DNA of 64,000 nt from Merluccius polli (GCA_030340625.1 JAOPHQ010005428.1:117001-181000); one strand, 5' to 3'. Shown: positions 20,207 to 32,276, counted from the stretch's first letter. Program-made: numbers and translations. Notes: generated by a model not told the origin, from the letters alone.

Positions 20207-21475
20207 TAGAGTTGTTCAGATTCCGATACCAGTATCGGAAATTGCTCCGATACTGCCGAAAATGCTGGCATCGGTATCGGCGACTACTGGAGTCCAGGCA
20301 CCGATCAGATACCACGTAATTTATTCAATTAGTAATCTAATTACTGGTTAGCTCCGTTAAGCTCTGGCACAGTTCTTCTTTGCCACTCTTAAAACACGGC
20401 CGCAATGGTTTGATCACCCAGACCAGTAATTGTCCTTTATGTGAAATGTGTGTAAAATTCACAGACTGTCGCTCGGGGTGGAAGCGTGTGCTAAACGGCT
20501 AAACAGTCGATGGTAGGAGTCTCTTCACTTCCTATCTTAGGAACTCAAACTCAAGATCTCAAGAGTGTGTGGCGACCAATGGCTGTGGTACCGCGTATGA
20601 CTAATTTCCTGTTAATGCAATAATTGCAAAGCTTATCTTTGTTAATATATGTGCCGGGGGAGTTTTGACATGCGGAAATGAGTGATAAAAACACACAAAA
20701 AATAGACGCGAGCAGGTGTTATTTCCTCAGAAGACAACATCTAGCCACAAGGAAACTAGGTTTTTTTGTGTTGTATCGCTTTCACCGTTTCGAGTTTGAC
20801 CTTGCGGTCGCATACCGAACTAAAGGCCGTGGCGTGACTTCATCTCCGCGTTTGAGACCGCAACGCAAAACATCGACCCCCTCCTCGCTATTTTTAATTT
20901 TGTTTTCGCCATTTTGACTGTTTTTTATCCCTCCTCTGTGGTTAAATTGTTATTTGTTACTACCCTTACACACACACACACACGCCCACCCACGCCCTTA
21001 GCCACCCACAGATATGCATCATACCACTATTATATATATTTAAGTTGCTGTTGCACTACTGTTTTTTATACTGTTCTATTTAAATGCCTTTTTTATTTTA
21101 CAATACGGCTGCACTTTAATTTTTTTTAAATAATTCTTTCTGGATTTATTTAATTAATTTGCTGTTGCACTACTGTTTTTTATACTGTTCTATTTAAATG
21201 CCTTTTTTATTTAAAAATAGTGTGGCTGCATTTAAAAAAAAAAAATTATTCCTAGATTTATTTAGTCAAATTTGATTTGCACTACTGTTTTTTATACTGT
21301 TCTATTTAAAAATAAATGGCTTTAATTTGCTGTATTTATTCATGTTTTACAAAGAGTTTAACCTGAGCCAGGCTGATAATCAGGGACGGACTGGCCATCG
21401 GGCATACCGGGCAAATTCCCGGTGGGCCGATGCGCATTTGCTTGACCGGTAAAGGTCTTTTCTGGGCCGGTCCAG

Positions 21476-21511
<36 letters not shown>

Positions 21512-21668
21512 TCAGCAATCGCGCAGCAGCACTTAATCATATCACAGTCATGCATGTATGATATTTTTTTCATAACATACTGGTATCGGATCGGTACTCG
21601 GTATCGGCCGATACCCACTGCACAAGTATCGGAATCGGGAGGGAAAAAATGGTATCGGAACATCTCTA
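20207..21668 (+). mobile_element. hAT element, family H1 (copy 1), with a nested MITE
   Basis: Ends TAGAGTTGTTC...GATACC and GGTATCGGAACATCTCTA; 8-bp TSD ATGGACAG (20199-20206, 21669-21676). Matches copy 2 at 48399-49696 and the inverted copy 50723-52033. Unlike those, it carries an extra segment at about 21372-21545 (ACGGACTGGCCATCGGGC..., poly-C, GTCAGCAATCGCGCAG) related to the 2872 MITE. Three A/T-rich tandem units sit at about 21040-21320. No transposase. Confidence 0.82.
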
Positions 21669-22106
21669 ATGGACAGTCAATGTCTCCACTCCACAGATCT
21701 CGTAAAATGAGGAAGACACCTCAGCAATACTTCAGTACCTTAGACCTTACTTTAAAAAGTGTCAACATATAGGCACTATATTACATATTCCTGGGTAGCT
21801 GCAAAGTAACTAGTAACTAATGCTGAATGTAGTGGAGTAGAAAGTTAAATATTTGCTCCTGAGATGTAAGTCTTTGGGTGAGTGTTTCAGCCCGTCGGAC
21901 ATTGTTTGACACACAGCTAAACTAAGCTTGACAGTTAACATGTAGTTCTGTGGTATAAGTTACCATGGTTACTGAGCAGGGACTCAGAAGCCATAGTGAT
22001 GGAGCGGTGAATAAGCTGCTCCTGTATCCGCCTTGATGGGGCACCCCCCAGGTCTTAAAAAAGGACTACCTAATCACAATAAAATATAGTTGTAATTTAT
22101 TTCATA

Positions 22107-22270
22107 CCTGGTTCATTCCGAATGTGAAATAACTCGTGCAGAGCCCACCACCTAGTGGTGATAATGAGTAATTGCATACTAGTCACATGTATCTCCGCAT
22201 GTACGCAGGCCTCTTGTCCTTCACTTGTTACTTTTGTGTTATGGTTGTGAAATAAATGCCAAGCCCATGA
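22107..22270 (+). repeat. Dispersed repeat R1
   Basis: Full copy of the element described at 1517, followed by (GT)n. The flank from 21669 to 22697 holds no recognisable gene, only a 27-codon frame at 22511-22594 that is also present in copy 2. Confidence 0.7.
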
Positions 22271-23106
22271 AATCAGTGTGTGTGTGTGTGTGTGATCATT
22301 GAGTTGTTCACACACATTGTCACAATGGGACTTTAGCGCCTCTATGTGGTGTAATTTGGCATTACAACCCACCCAAAAAATATATGGTTATTTTCTCTTT
22401 TATAGAGTGGGGTTGCCGGTAAACGAGCAATAAAATGGGCTTCTTATTACACCGAGTCCACTTTTTTCAGTGACATCTCATCACATTTGGTAAACTAACA
22501 CACACTGAAAATGGATATTGTAGCCGGCGGTTTGTCGCAGCCATTAGCCGCTCTGGTTAAAGGAGGACCTGTGGCTCTGCCAACCAAGTGGTGAAAGCTT
22601 AACCACCTGAAGTGGTCATTTCTACCCTGCTTCGACCACAAGAAGCTCATGTGGTTTCATTGGTCTTTTTTGTTTTTCTTCCTTGAAGGGTGTCGACTGC
22701 ACATCTCTCTGACCTGTGTGATGAAGAAGGGGAAACGGGGGGCTGTTGGTGTGTGTAATGTCCGCCGTGCAGCTTTTAGAGGTAGTACGTTATGGACGTG
22801 TAGCTCAGGTCATACAATGTCAACATGCAGTAAACATTAATATCTTTCTGTGTCCAGATTCATTGTGGTTCGGGTCAGATGCCGAGATAGCCTCTATTAG
22901 CTTTATATGTAGCCCAGGTGTTGTACGATGCTGCTCATAACTTTACTTTAACTCCAAGTATCGCAGTAACTTGTTATTGTTATTAACATAACATAACAAT
23001 GTGATCACATCAGGACTATGAATGATGTCGCCCAAGGGCGTCCCTGGTTTCAGCTTTGGAGGGGACGATGTGTCCAGGAGACGAGACGTGGCATTTTAGT
23101 AAAGTT

Positions 23107-23188
23107 TAGTTTTAGGGTTTGGTTTTAGGGTTAGGGTTTCCAATTAGGGTTAGGATTTCATATTAGGGTTAGCGTTAGGGTTAGGTTA
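23107..23188. repeat. Interstitial TTAGGG-like tract
   Basis: Repeated degenerate TTAGGGTT/GGTTAGGG motifs, also present at 52433-52512. They resemble vertebrate telomere repeats but are interrupted, so they are interstitial and degraded, or simply GT-rich low-complexity sequence. Confidence 0.6.
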
Positions 23189-23228
23189 TGGGATAAAAAC
23201 TGATTCTGGTAGGGTAAGGGGTTTGGGT

Positions 23229-23545
23229 TAGACTAAAACAGACTAAAACACAGTGTGGAGATATGTCTGGATATGAGAGACTAAACACAGTGTGGAGATA
23301 GGTCTGGCTATGAGAGACTAAAACACAGTGTGGAGATAGGTCTGGCTATGAGAGACTAAACACAGTGTGGAGATAGGTCTGGATATGAGAGACTAAACAC
23401 AGTGTGGAGATAGGTCTGGCTATGAGAGACTAAACACAGTGTGGAGATAGGTCTGGATATGAGAGACTAAAACACAGTGTGGAGATAGGTCTGGCTATGA
23501 GAGACTAAAACACAGTGTGGAGATAGGTCTGGCTATGAGAGACTC
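23229..23545. repeat. Minisatellite, about 38-bp unit (copy 1)
   Basis: About eight units of CACAGTGTGGAGATAGG followed by TCTGGCTATGAGAGACTAAA, varying by one A and by CTAT/ATAT. The counterpart 52553-52918 has about nine units. The array is the left border of a 2.3 kb segment (23546-25884) missing from copy 2. Confidence 0.9.
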
Positions 23546-23652
23546 GGGTTAGGGTAACAGAAGTAACAGAAGTAGAGGGCGTGTCAGGGGAGGTAACAGA
23601 AGTAGTTGTGACACACATACAAACACACACATGCGTGCGTGCGTGCGTACGC

Positions 23653-23701
<49 letters not shown>

Positions 23702-23738
23702 AACCAGACCCACCCTGGCGCTAAGAAAACCAGACCAT

Positions 23739-25771
23739 ATAGGGTTTCTCAACGGGGGCGGTACCGCCCCCTGGGGGGCGTTATAAACATTTTGGGGGGC
23801 GCTGGACGCGTGAGGGCTGGTATGGGGGCGCTCAGGCACGAATGGGGGCGCCACCATTTGGCTTGTACAAAGTTCATTTGAACTCTACATTTTAAACTTA
23901 ATGGTTTCCCAACTAAAAATAAAGCTGCTGTCTGAGACCAAGAACCCGAGTCTGCTGCTTCCACTGCTGGTAAAATGGAGTAAACCCCGACGTCGCCCTG
24001 GAGATCTCCCCTCTGCTCCCTGATCACGATCGGACAAGCCGAGCAGGAACGGTCTCCATAGTAACGCCCAAACAAATCCACCACAGCAGCAGCGAAACCC
24101 GGGAAACACAAACGCTACTTTTGACAGCTGTCACCTCATCTTCGCGGGCTATAACCAATGAAAACGTACACAAGCGCGATAATGTAACCACGTTTAATCA
24201 CACACATTACAATCAAATAGGGATGCACCGAATATTCGGTGGAGAGTGAAAAACAAGGCCGAATATATATATTAAATATTAGCGCCGCGTTTTAATGATG
24301 CAAGCAAACAACGTGCAGTGACGCGGCGCGTTTTACTGACGCAATGAAAGAACGTGCAGTGACGTGGTAAACATAAACAACGATGTCGGCAGTGTGGAGA
24401 TATTTCAAAGTTACGGAGAACGAAAAAAGAATTGCGGTTTGCAGCCGAAATATAAAGTACAGTATACGTACGGGATAATGCCCGACGAAATGAATGGACT
24501 TTGCGTAAGTCCTCCGCTTCGCGTCGGACGGTTCACGCCTCCGCGTCGTCCATTAATTTCTGTTAATGGACACCTCTAATGGCCTGGTCAGACTATACGA
24601 TTTTTTTGTCGCTCACGATTGTCGTTTACGATCTACCATGTCACACTATACGATTTTAGAACCATGAAAACCTCTCCGCGTCTTGGTCGGGGGAGTGGCC
24701 ACATACACCGACAGCATCGGTCGCGTCGCATGTTGTCATAGCAGCAGCCGTCAACAAAAGGCTGGGCGATCACAATAATACAATGATGGATACAGACGCG
24801 CTTGGTGTCGTACTTGCTGTCTTCTGTGCGGAGAAGAAAAAGAAAAAGAAGAAACGAGTGTGGACTCGCTCATGGGTATCACGAAGAGGAGAATACGGGA
24901 TGTCTGTCCAATTGAACTTTAATGCACGAGCGCCAGCTGTGGAATTCCCGGGAGTTTTTCATACAGTAGGCTATGATGTCAACAATGGAAACGTCATACG
25001 ACTCCCGTCAAATTTCTGACAAGCCAGACTTTTTGTCGGGCTGTTTTAGAACGTCGTGAACGACAAATCGCAAGTCGTGAAGCATGTCACATTATACGAT
25101 TCACTCCGCGTTCGATGTCGTGCCCGACCATTTGAAATCGGATACGACGCTGTAAACTTGTCGGTCACGACAAATTCGGGGCAAAATCGGGCTGAAATCG
25201 TATAGTCTGACCAGGCCATAAGGGCATCCCGCTTATACCGGTCACTTACGAAAGAAAGACATATTTAATCAATGAATAATACTTTAATGCGTTTTAGAGT
25301 TAAAATCGTGAGGTTCTTTTTTATTTTTACAAGTCGAGCTGACTATTTAATATCTTATATAACCTATTCTATTTAATATTTTATATCACATTACAACTAA
25401 AATAACATTTCCATGTTGTTTCCCAGTTCTCCAGTTAAAAACATACATTTTGGAGGCAATGTTTAAAATCAATGCTTTAATTGACTGTAAAATGATCAGA
25501 TTTGCTCAGCAGCACATCAAGTTGTTGGGGGCATAAATACATAAATACAGCTCCAATCCAATCCAAACAGGGATTTTAAAGCAAAACAATGGCTTCTCTC
25601 ATCATAAAACCCGATGTCAGTTGTCCTCCAGTCTTAACACACTGTTCACTACAAGAACACTTAAAGCACCAGCACCATGTAGTTTATTGGGGGGTTTTTT
25701 GTAAGGGGGGGCGGTACGAGGATCATGGAATGGTCAGGGGGGCATTTGTTCAAAAAAGGTTGAGAACCATA
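23739..25771. mobile_element. DNA-transposon composite with TAGGGTTTCTCAAC-type ends
   Basis: The left end TAGGGTTTCTCAACGG and right end GGTTGAGAACCATA are inverted relatives. The interior has G-rich GGGGGCG tracts, a minus-strand frame (23749-24111) that I do not recognise, a TAGGGATGCACCGAATATTCGG hAT-type end at about 24222, and a nested Harbinger MITE (24580-25218). No clean TSD was found for the outer element. The whole 23546-25884 interval is absent from copy 2. Confidence 0.5.
24580..25218 (+). mobile_element. PIF/Harbinger-derived element (TAA target)
   Basis: Perfect inverted termini TGGCCTGGTCAGACTATACG and reverse complement, flanked by TAA on both sides (24577-24579, 25219-25221), the usual 3-bp target of PIF/Harbinger. 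The inner frame from 24783 reads RVWTRSWVSRRGEYG, resembling the N-terminus of HARBI1 transposases (RxWxRxWLxRRxxxG). It ends after about 78 codons, so this is an internal-deletion derivative. Confidence 0.8.
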
Positions 25772-26099
25772 ATTCATCATGAGCTCACCTCCCCACGAAC
25801 GTCAACAAGCAGGAGCACTCTGGTCTTGGTGGGAAGACATTGTTGTGTAAAAAACTTGTAGGCAATTCTCAGTTTTATTGTCCACAAAGTTTCCCACAAA
25901 CTCCGTCCTGACGCAACTCACATTGATCCAAAAGACCAAAGTGCTGTATTGCTATGGTTTACATTGGTGGTGCGAGCCCTGATAAATGCTGTTAGGCAGA
26001 ATCGATACAGCGTAAAATAATGTTGACAAATGAATGATATTGGTAATGGATTAGTGGAGCCAGGAGGGATGCTACAATGGTTTAATCACCTAGACCGGG

Positions 26100-26210
26100 T
26101 GAACCAGATGTACTGAACCAGGTGTACTGAACCAGATGTACTGAACCAGGTGTACTGAGCCAGGTGTACTGAACCAGGTGTACTGAACCAGGTGTACTGA
26201 ACCAGGTGTA
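26100..26210. repeat. 14-bp VNTR (copy 1)
   Basis: About eight units of AACCAGGTGTACTG with AGATG variants. In copy 2 (53133-53338) it has about 15 units. 26280-26380 is a (CA)n with CATA interruptions. Confidence 0.9.
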
Positions 26211-26859
26211 GGGCCACCAGCAGTGAGAACATATTAAACAAACAAAAATGATTCTGATGACACAAAAAAAAAACTAAGACTACATACGCACAAACACACA
26301 CACACACACACATACACACACACACACACACACATACGCACACACACATACATAATCACACACACACACACACACACAACAAAGATAAGATGTTGCGGTA
26401 CTTCTTGTTTTGTATGAAATGAAGACGCTGGGTGAGGAAACATCCTGTGAGATCCACAAGATACACTCGAAGTACAAGTCCGTGAACCAAGTTGCTACTG
26501 ACAGCAAACGCTCAAAACCCTCTTGCTGCAGATCTGAAATTCATAGTTTGTGTTCGTCTCTCACTGTGTTGGCCTCGAGAGATATTTAAACATAAAAAAG
26601 AAATGAAGTGTACATAAAGGGAGAAATCAGTTTCTGAAATCCACAATAATGTCCATGGTGTTTTAGCTGAGACATGTCTATGTAGTCTTTATATGTATAA
26701 TCCTGAGCAACTGTTAATGATAACATTAGCAGAACAATAATGTTCATGACATGACACTGACGATGACACTCACACTCACACATCACTAAAGAGCTTTGTG
26801 TGTAGTTCAAGTGGAGGCAGTGTGTGTGAGGTCTTCTTAAGAATATGCTCTTCTGTGCA

Positions 26860-27113
26860 GGACGTCGTAGCGTCGCTGTCGCCTGACCGGGTGTGATTAA
26901 CAGCAGTGTTGGCAGACAGACAGCGGTAAGAGTAGTGGAGACCTAGCCTGTCCACAGTCAGAGGGAGCAAGAGCTGGGTACTGGTCTGGTTCACAAGGTC
27001 CTCTCCCTTTTACCAGGAGAGAGTCGCTCCACTCTGTTTGTCCACAACACACAGCAGGGTGCAGCCCTCGCTGCTCACAGACGTTACGTTGACACCGGGC
27101 TCTGGGACGGCGT
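26860..27113 (-). pseudogene. Ig-domain exon, SLAM/CD48-like receptor relic
   Basis: The minus strand after an AG acceptor (27114-27115) reads EPGVNVTSVSSEGCTLLC, SGATLSW, then QLLLPLTVD and YRCLSANTAVNHTR. The Cys-Trp-Leu-Tyr-x-Cys pattern is that of a C2-type Ig domain as in CD2/SLAM-family cell-surface receptors. The codon after the core Trp is TAA where the family usually has Tyr, so the copy is dead. No GT donor was seen at its end, and no signal-peptide or V-domain exon nearby. A hydrophobic stretch further along the strand (about 26690-26720) could be a degraded transmembrane exon. Copy 2 keeps only the first part (53816-53925) after a 0.3 kb deletion. Confidence 0.55.
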
Positions 27114-27569
27114 CTGCTCACAGAAGACCATAAGGTCAGCTTAAGGTCAGGAGTGAGACCTTCTGACCTCTGAGGTTACATTTCAGTTTCTCGCTGAAGA
27201 TCAGTCTGGCTACGCAAACTAAAACCCAAAGAGTGGACAGACCAATCAGTGCTTGGGGAGGGGCTTTTACTTCATTGATTTCCATACATGTCCTTACATT
27301 GTTCAACAAATTCCAGCCAATCAGATGAAATAACTAAGTGACTCTTGGTCTCTTCGCTCTTGACGAATCCGGTCAGCAAAAACATCTCTGAGAAAAGTCT
27401 ATCATGCGAGAAGTGTCTTTGCTGGACTCCTCCGACACAGGACACAGGGAGATGTTTGTATAAAACTGGTTTATAGGAGATGGCAAGATGGTATAGCCAG
27501 AGCAGATGTTAACATGCTGTTGTATACTGTGAGTATGGCTGTGTTCGAAACCGCATACTAACATACTAT

Positions 27570-27752
27570 CAGGCCCGGCGCTAGGTAAATTGGCGCCCTA
27601 GGCGAGATTGTTGAGCGGGGGGGGGGGTGCTGCCGCGCGATTGTCAACGGGGGGGGGGGGGGGGGGGCGCCCCAATTGTGCCTGGCGGCGCCCCTCCATC
27701 ACATGGCGCCCTAGGCGACCGCCTATGTCGCCTATGCCTAGCGCCGGCCCTG
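27570..27752. mobile_element. 183-bp hAT MITE, private to copy 1
   Basis: Inverted termini CAGGCCCGGCGCTAGG and CCTAGCGCCGGCCCTG; 8-bp TSD CATACTAT (27562-27569, 27753-27760). Copy 2 has the empty site near 54356. The interior contains two ATTGTTGAGCGGGG/ATTGTCAACGGGG poly-G modules and GGCGCCCTAGGCGA steps. Confidence 0.88.
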
Positions 27753-28569
27753 CATACTATTCATACTAAGTATGACGTCAAATTGAGTATGTAGTGCGTT
27801 CACACTGTCAGCGAGAAATGCCCGGATGTATACTAGATGCAAGAATTTCTAAGTATACGGTGTGAGCTTACTGGACATACTCAACTGCCCCACAATGCAT
27901 TGTGTTTCTTCATTTTATTTATTTATGTATTTATTTTTTCCTGCCAACACCCCCCCCTCTTTGGAGGACAACTTTCTTTTTTATTAACAATTGTAATAAC
28001 ATTAATGTGAACTAAATTTGACCTCTCTGAGGGAGGGAAATAACAAAAAGGCAAAAGAATGACTGAACATAGAGCCAATAGGGACAATTGTCAACATGTC
28101 CTATTAAGATTTGTATGATTTATCACTAAAAAAGCCTTTTGATGGTAACAATCTTGATTGTCACACCAAATGATAGCGATATTCACACCAAAAATCTACA
28201 TCTAATGCATCTGAACATTAAAACAAGTACAAAAAAGTACAGAAAATCTAATGTTCACAGTTCACAAACTATGTGAAGGTAATGATATAATATAATATAA
28301 GCTGTCGATATGGTTTGCAAGTTGCTGCATGTCATTCAGCTCTTTCCCCTCTTCCTCAACCCCATAATCTGTCCTACATGGGTGTCCTCCATGTCATTTT
28401 GAATCCCTATGTACACAGTCTAGGAACAGTCTACTGCTCATGAGGAAGCAGCTTGCTCCATTGTGGTCTGACTGGATGATGGCCCATTACTCAGGACATG
28501 GAAAGTGTCAATTGCATGGTTGGTCATTGTAGCAGAGGACTCTAACACACATCACATCAGTGGCTTTTG

Positions 28570-28950
28570 CTGGGGCCCTCCGAGACAGGACACGGGTAGA
28601 TCTCCTTCTCCTAACAAATGTACAAATGTCTAAAGCGATTTACAATAAGTAAGTCGCTTTGGACAAAATCGTCTGCTAAATGCCCTAAATAAATAATAAT
28701 AATAAATACATCTTGGTTGAGAATGCATTTGTTGGAGATGGCGTGATGGTATTTGCCGAGCAGATGTTACATGCTGCCATGAAAGAGGCTCTGTCCTGAG
28801 TGTGTGTGGTGACAGCTGGTTCATCCTGGGTGCCATGACTGCTCTGCACCACAGGTATGCAGCCCCAACCAGCCCCAGAGTCTAATCAGTCTGACTCAGG
28901 CCGGGTGAGGCTGTAAACCAGCTATCAACCACACACACACTCCACATTCA
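28570..28950 (-). repeat. Old LTR-like relic (copy 1)
   Basis: Similar, on the minus strand, to the LTR at 54381-54703 (CCTCCGAGACAGGACACGGG, CATCCTGGGTGCCATGA, GTCTGACTCAGGCCGGG), but much more diverged. It contains an inserted tail, AAGTCGCTTTGGACAAAATC and onward, resembling a fish SINE 3' end. The copy-2 counterpart is 56558-56938. 27760-28560 holds no recognisable gene. Confidence 0.6.
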
Positions 28951-29296
28951 TTTCATTCATGATTCTGTGTGTATGTTGTTCATATCGTGTGACAAAGGGA
29001 TTCTATGGTGTGACAAGAAAAACGGTTCCACAACATGATATAAGTGTCCCACCATATGATGTTTTGTGCACTCTGTGCACACTTCCAATTATTAGCCAGC
29101 ATACAATGGACATATTGCAACATGGTAACATATATTATAAGGTTTTAAGGACAAATTATTCCTTTCATTTTTTTTTTAAAAAGCGACACATGCCTGGACT
29201 GTGAAGTAGACATCTGTGTTCTCATAATAAACTTTGTGCAGGAGAGTTTATTTTCTTAGTTTTATTCATGATTAAATTTAAAAAAAGCTTGGCACA

Positions 29297-29450
29297 AGGT
29301 CAGGTTTCTATTGTTGTGTACTATACAATGTCTGTTTTCTATTGTGGTCTACTACACAAGGTCAGGTTTCTATTGTGGTCTACTACTACACAAGGTCAGG
29401 TTTCCATTGTGGTCTACTACACAAGATCAGGTTTTGTGGTCTACTACCAA
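29297..29450. repeat. 31-bp tandem repeat
   Basis: About five units of GGTCAGGTTTCTATTGTGG plus TCTACTACACAA with small gaps; identical arrangement at 57284-57437. 28950-30900 otherwise shows no gene I can support on either strand. Confidence 0.8.
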
Positions 29451-30986
29451 CCCAGTCTCACGTCAGAACGTGTAATAGCTACATTAGTCCACAGCGCAAG
29501 ACCTAGTTCCACAATAACGGCTCTAAAACTGTGACGTGGCTATGTTTTATTGGCCTATTATTTTCTATTGGCCTGCTCCACGTCATGTGACCGCCAAGCG
29601 TCGGTCTGCCAAAGCAAAAACAAAATGGCTGATATTCCTTTTACTCTGTGGAAAATGCTATATTTTAAGATAGTTTTGGCATTTAAATGCATTTTGATGA
29701 CATTTATAGTGAGAAATGTACATTTTATTTTCATAATCTTTGTTCAGTGAATGTATATGATGTTTACTTTTTTAGTTATCATGAATTCCTTCTGCCCGAT
29801 CGGTACTGCGCATGTGCAACTCTCAACAAAGATGAAAAAGAAGTGAGATGGCTCACAGAATAGACACCATGACACCGCAGCCGATTTTCTTGACTTGCTC
29901 AGACCCGGTATCACGCTTTTTGTGCTCATTAATTTTCGTGGGTTGTCCATTGTGTGTGTCGGATGGTGATTTCAGTCTGTCCCTCCTATGATGTGTGGAA
30001 ATGTTGGATTGGAAGTCCCTCTTTATATCGGTTCAGACCGATATAAGAGACACAACAGACAATAGACACAACTGTTGTGCAACCTGCAGCCCCCACCACA
30101 TCCTCTAATAACAGATCAGCCACAGATCAGACGTTGCCATGTCGTTACTAAGATCGTCTCTTTTTACTGGAGTAATAAGGTAACGTTGCCATGTCACAAC
30201 CGCAAAGAGTGTTTATGCCAGCGGTTGGGCCTTGCTCCACCTTTACCAGCTGCAACATTAAAACAACAAACACATCAACCCATTTCAGAATAATATGTGA
30301 CATTATTCTGAAATGGCTCATTCTGCATTATGATAACTTTTGCTTTTGGTACTATATGTATATTTTGAGTAGTAACATTTTCAATGCAGGACTCCTGTAT
30401 ACAACAGAGTTGTGGTGTATTACTACTTTTACTCAAGTGAAAGATCAGAGTACTTCTTCACTGCTACAATGAAAGTCAGTGGAACCAAGGGTTTGTCGTT
30501 GATTATTGTCGTGAAATATGATTTCCATTTCAGATATCTGGTAACCTTACTCGTACATCAACCATTTGATGTCGACCTCATGAATCATGATGCCAGCCTC
30601 CCAGTTTTAACTTTGAGTACTTAATGACCAAGCTCTCGCTGGATTAGTCAGATTTGACGTTTTCTGAATGGTCGCTGTCTACAACATCGTTTCTGTTGGG
30701 AACCTGTATACCATGAACAATATTCTTCTGACATGTAATGTGAAGGACCTTTAAATTTAGGGACAACAAACATGCTGTCGTTTATTGACCTTCATTTTAT
30801 AATCACCTATGTTTGTATCCTGAATGTACTGTCTATAAACCTGTCATGCTGGGATGTTAATAAACACATACAAAATTAGCACCATTTCCTTGTGGTGAGA
30901 CCACATCCTTTGAACTCGCCATATAAGACACGCATGCATCTTGTGTTTCAGTAAAGCCTTTATTTGAGCCTCAGAAACAAAGAGCT

Positions 30987-31441
30987 ATGGCGTGCTCATG
31001 CCTCGCTCTTTTTAAAACCATCTGTTTGGTCCTCCTCTACGTCCAGTCATGTAAGTAGACCAACTACATGTTCTGTATATTTAACATTTATTGCATTTTT
31101 TTTTTATTTAGTCAGTAAGTTAGAGCATCTTGCTCATCTTGCTGCTGGGGTTTGAACCCAGAAACTTTAGGCCAGGAGCCAAACAGTAAGAACTATTATG
31201 GGTAGAACTATTATGGACAAACTGATTTAGTTTTTTCTATGGATGATGATGATAGATATCTTTCAGTGGTGCTGTGTTTAACTACAGGTGTTTGTGGTGA
31301 GACTGAGATCATTGGAGGGAAGGAGGTGAAGGATCATTCTATGCCCTACATGGTTCTCCTGATACACAGCACCGGACAGCCCGTCTGCGGAGGAACCCTC
31401 CTCAGCTCTAGATGGGTGCTGACTGCTGCCCACTGTACCGA
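30987..31441 (+). pseudogene. Granzyme-like gene, exons 1-2 only (copy 1, plus strand)
   Basis: Exon 1 (30987-31050) encodes a signal peptide like that of the minus-strand genes; exon 2 (31288-31441) encodes CGETEIIGGKEV, CGGTLLSSRWVLTAAHC and the catalytic His. Both have the same borders and phases as the complete genes, with one extra codon in exon 2. The activation sequence is the normal IIGG. No exon with the catalytic Asp or Ser exists before the next gene at 35266, and homology to copy 2 breaks at about 31580. The gene is therefore truncated at the duplication boundary. The conserved promoter with ATATAAGA at 30921-30928 is still in place, so a short transcript is possible. Confidence 0.8.
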
Positions 31442-31582
31442 GTAGGAATTTCACATCATTCATCCAATAATACACTTCTGCTTTTCATCACATGAGATGT
31501 TTGAACAGTTTTTGTTGTTGGTTGGTGAGGTGCTGCAGGGAAGAGCTTTTTGAGTGTCAGTTTTGAGTAATTCCCCATAGCC

Positions 31583-31825
31583 AACTATACAGACTTCAAT
31601 GGACCTTCTTTCCGCGAGGGTAAACACCTGGGCAAGGAATCCGCATCCAATAAAATGTCTCACCTTTATACAGGTGACTATAGTGATAATAAAGCCCAGG
31701 GCGGGACTGCGGACGGACTGTCGCTAGGTGACGTGGGGGGGGGGGGGGGGCAGGTATAGGACCACATGGTGCAACCCAGTAGTAACCTCAGACAGGTGAT
31801 GATGCCTACAGACATGTAGTCGTAC
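31583..31825 (+). repeat. Direct repeat flanking the spacer, left copy
   Basis: TATACAGACTTCAATGGACC through ACCTTTATACAGGTGACTAT and ACAGACATGTAG is repeated at 33955-34150 with small differences. The two copies border the spacer that contains the 32171-33078 inverted element, and lie near the duplication breakpoint. Confidence 0.75.
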
Positions 31826-32248
31826 GGACGGCGAGCCACTCGTGCTCTGCTGCTACCCAGTGGTGGGTGATGTGTTTAAATCAGCAGCATTCGGATAAAT
31901 GCTGTAATGGCCCAGCAAGCCCGTATCTCTTGCATTGAAGAGGAGTGAATTGCGCATGTACAATTTATAACGAGAGTCAATGGGCAAAGATGTTTGTGCC
32001 CAAGGCCGGAAATACGTCACGCAAGTCTTTGCCCATACGTGACCTATCAGTAACTTCAGACAATGTTTTTCTATAATCGAAATGTTATTGCACATTTTAT
32101 ATTTTAAGTATAAACAAAGCACGCACATCCCAAAAAACTGATGCTGGGTGCTGGACAAAAAAGGTCAATGATAGAAAAGGGAAAAATCCGCACACCAACA
32201 AAAAAGCTCCAGAGCAATAGATAATTTATTATCACCCAAAGGGAGTAA

Positions 32249-32276
32249 CGTTTCGGGCTCGCAGACCCTTCCTCAG
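32249..32276 (-). ncRNA. Hammerhead-like core, left arm
   Basis: Minus-strand CTGAGGA, a GGGTC/GAGCCC imperfect hairpin and CGAAAC, mirroring 32971-32999. Stems I and III are not convincing. Confidence 0.28.

Larger units (their letters stand above)
10506..31580 (+). repeat. Segmental duplication, copy 1
   Basis: This stretch matches 34841-63414 in the same order and orientation, apart from insertions and deletions private to each copy. Landmarks shared by both: the granzyme-like gene, cdc20b exons, a 25-bp repeat at 19730 / 43890, a hAT at 20207 / 48399, a minisatellite at 23229 / 52553, a VNTR at 26100 / 53133, and granzyme exons 1-2 at 30987 / 59018. By eye, homologous blocks differ at only scattered bases. 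The copy-1 right breakpoint is near 31580, after CCCCATAGCCA. Confidence 0.85.

Noticed and set aside
22511..22594. 27-codon frame starting MDIVAGG, conserved in both duplication copies
   Set aside because: Too short to support; conservation is explained by the recent duplication.
23229..23545. Direct repeats considered as a CRISPR-like array
   Set aside because: Units are contiguous without unique spacers, in a vertebrate genome; it is a minisatellite.
23749..24111. 120-codon minus-strand frame inside the 23739-25771 element
   Set aside because: No recognisable domain or catalytic motif; kept only as part of the element description.
24783..25019. Lys-rich frame as an independent gene
   Set aside because: It lies inside the TAA-flanked Harbinger element and resembles only the N-terminus of its transposase.
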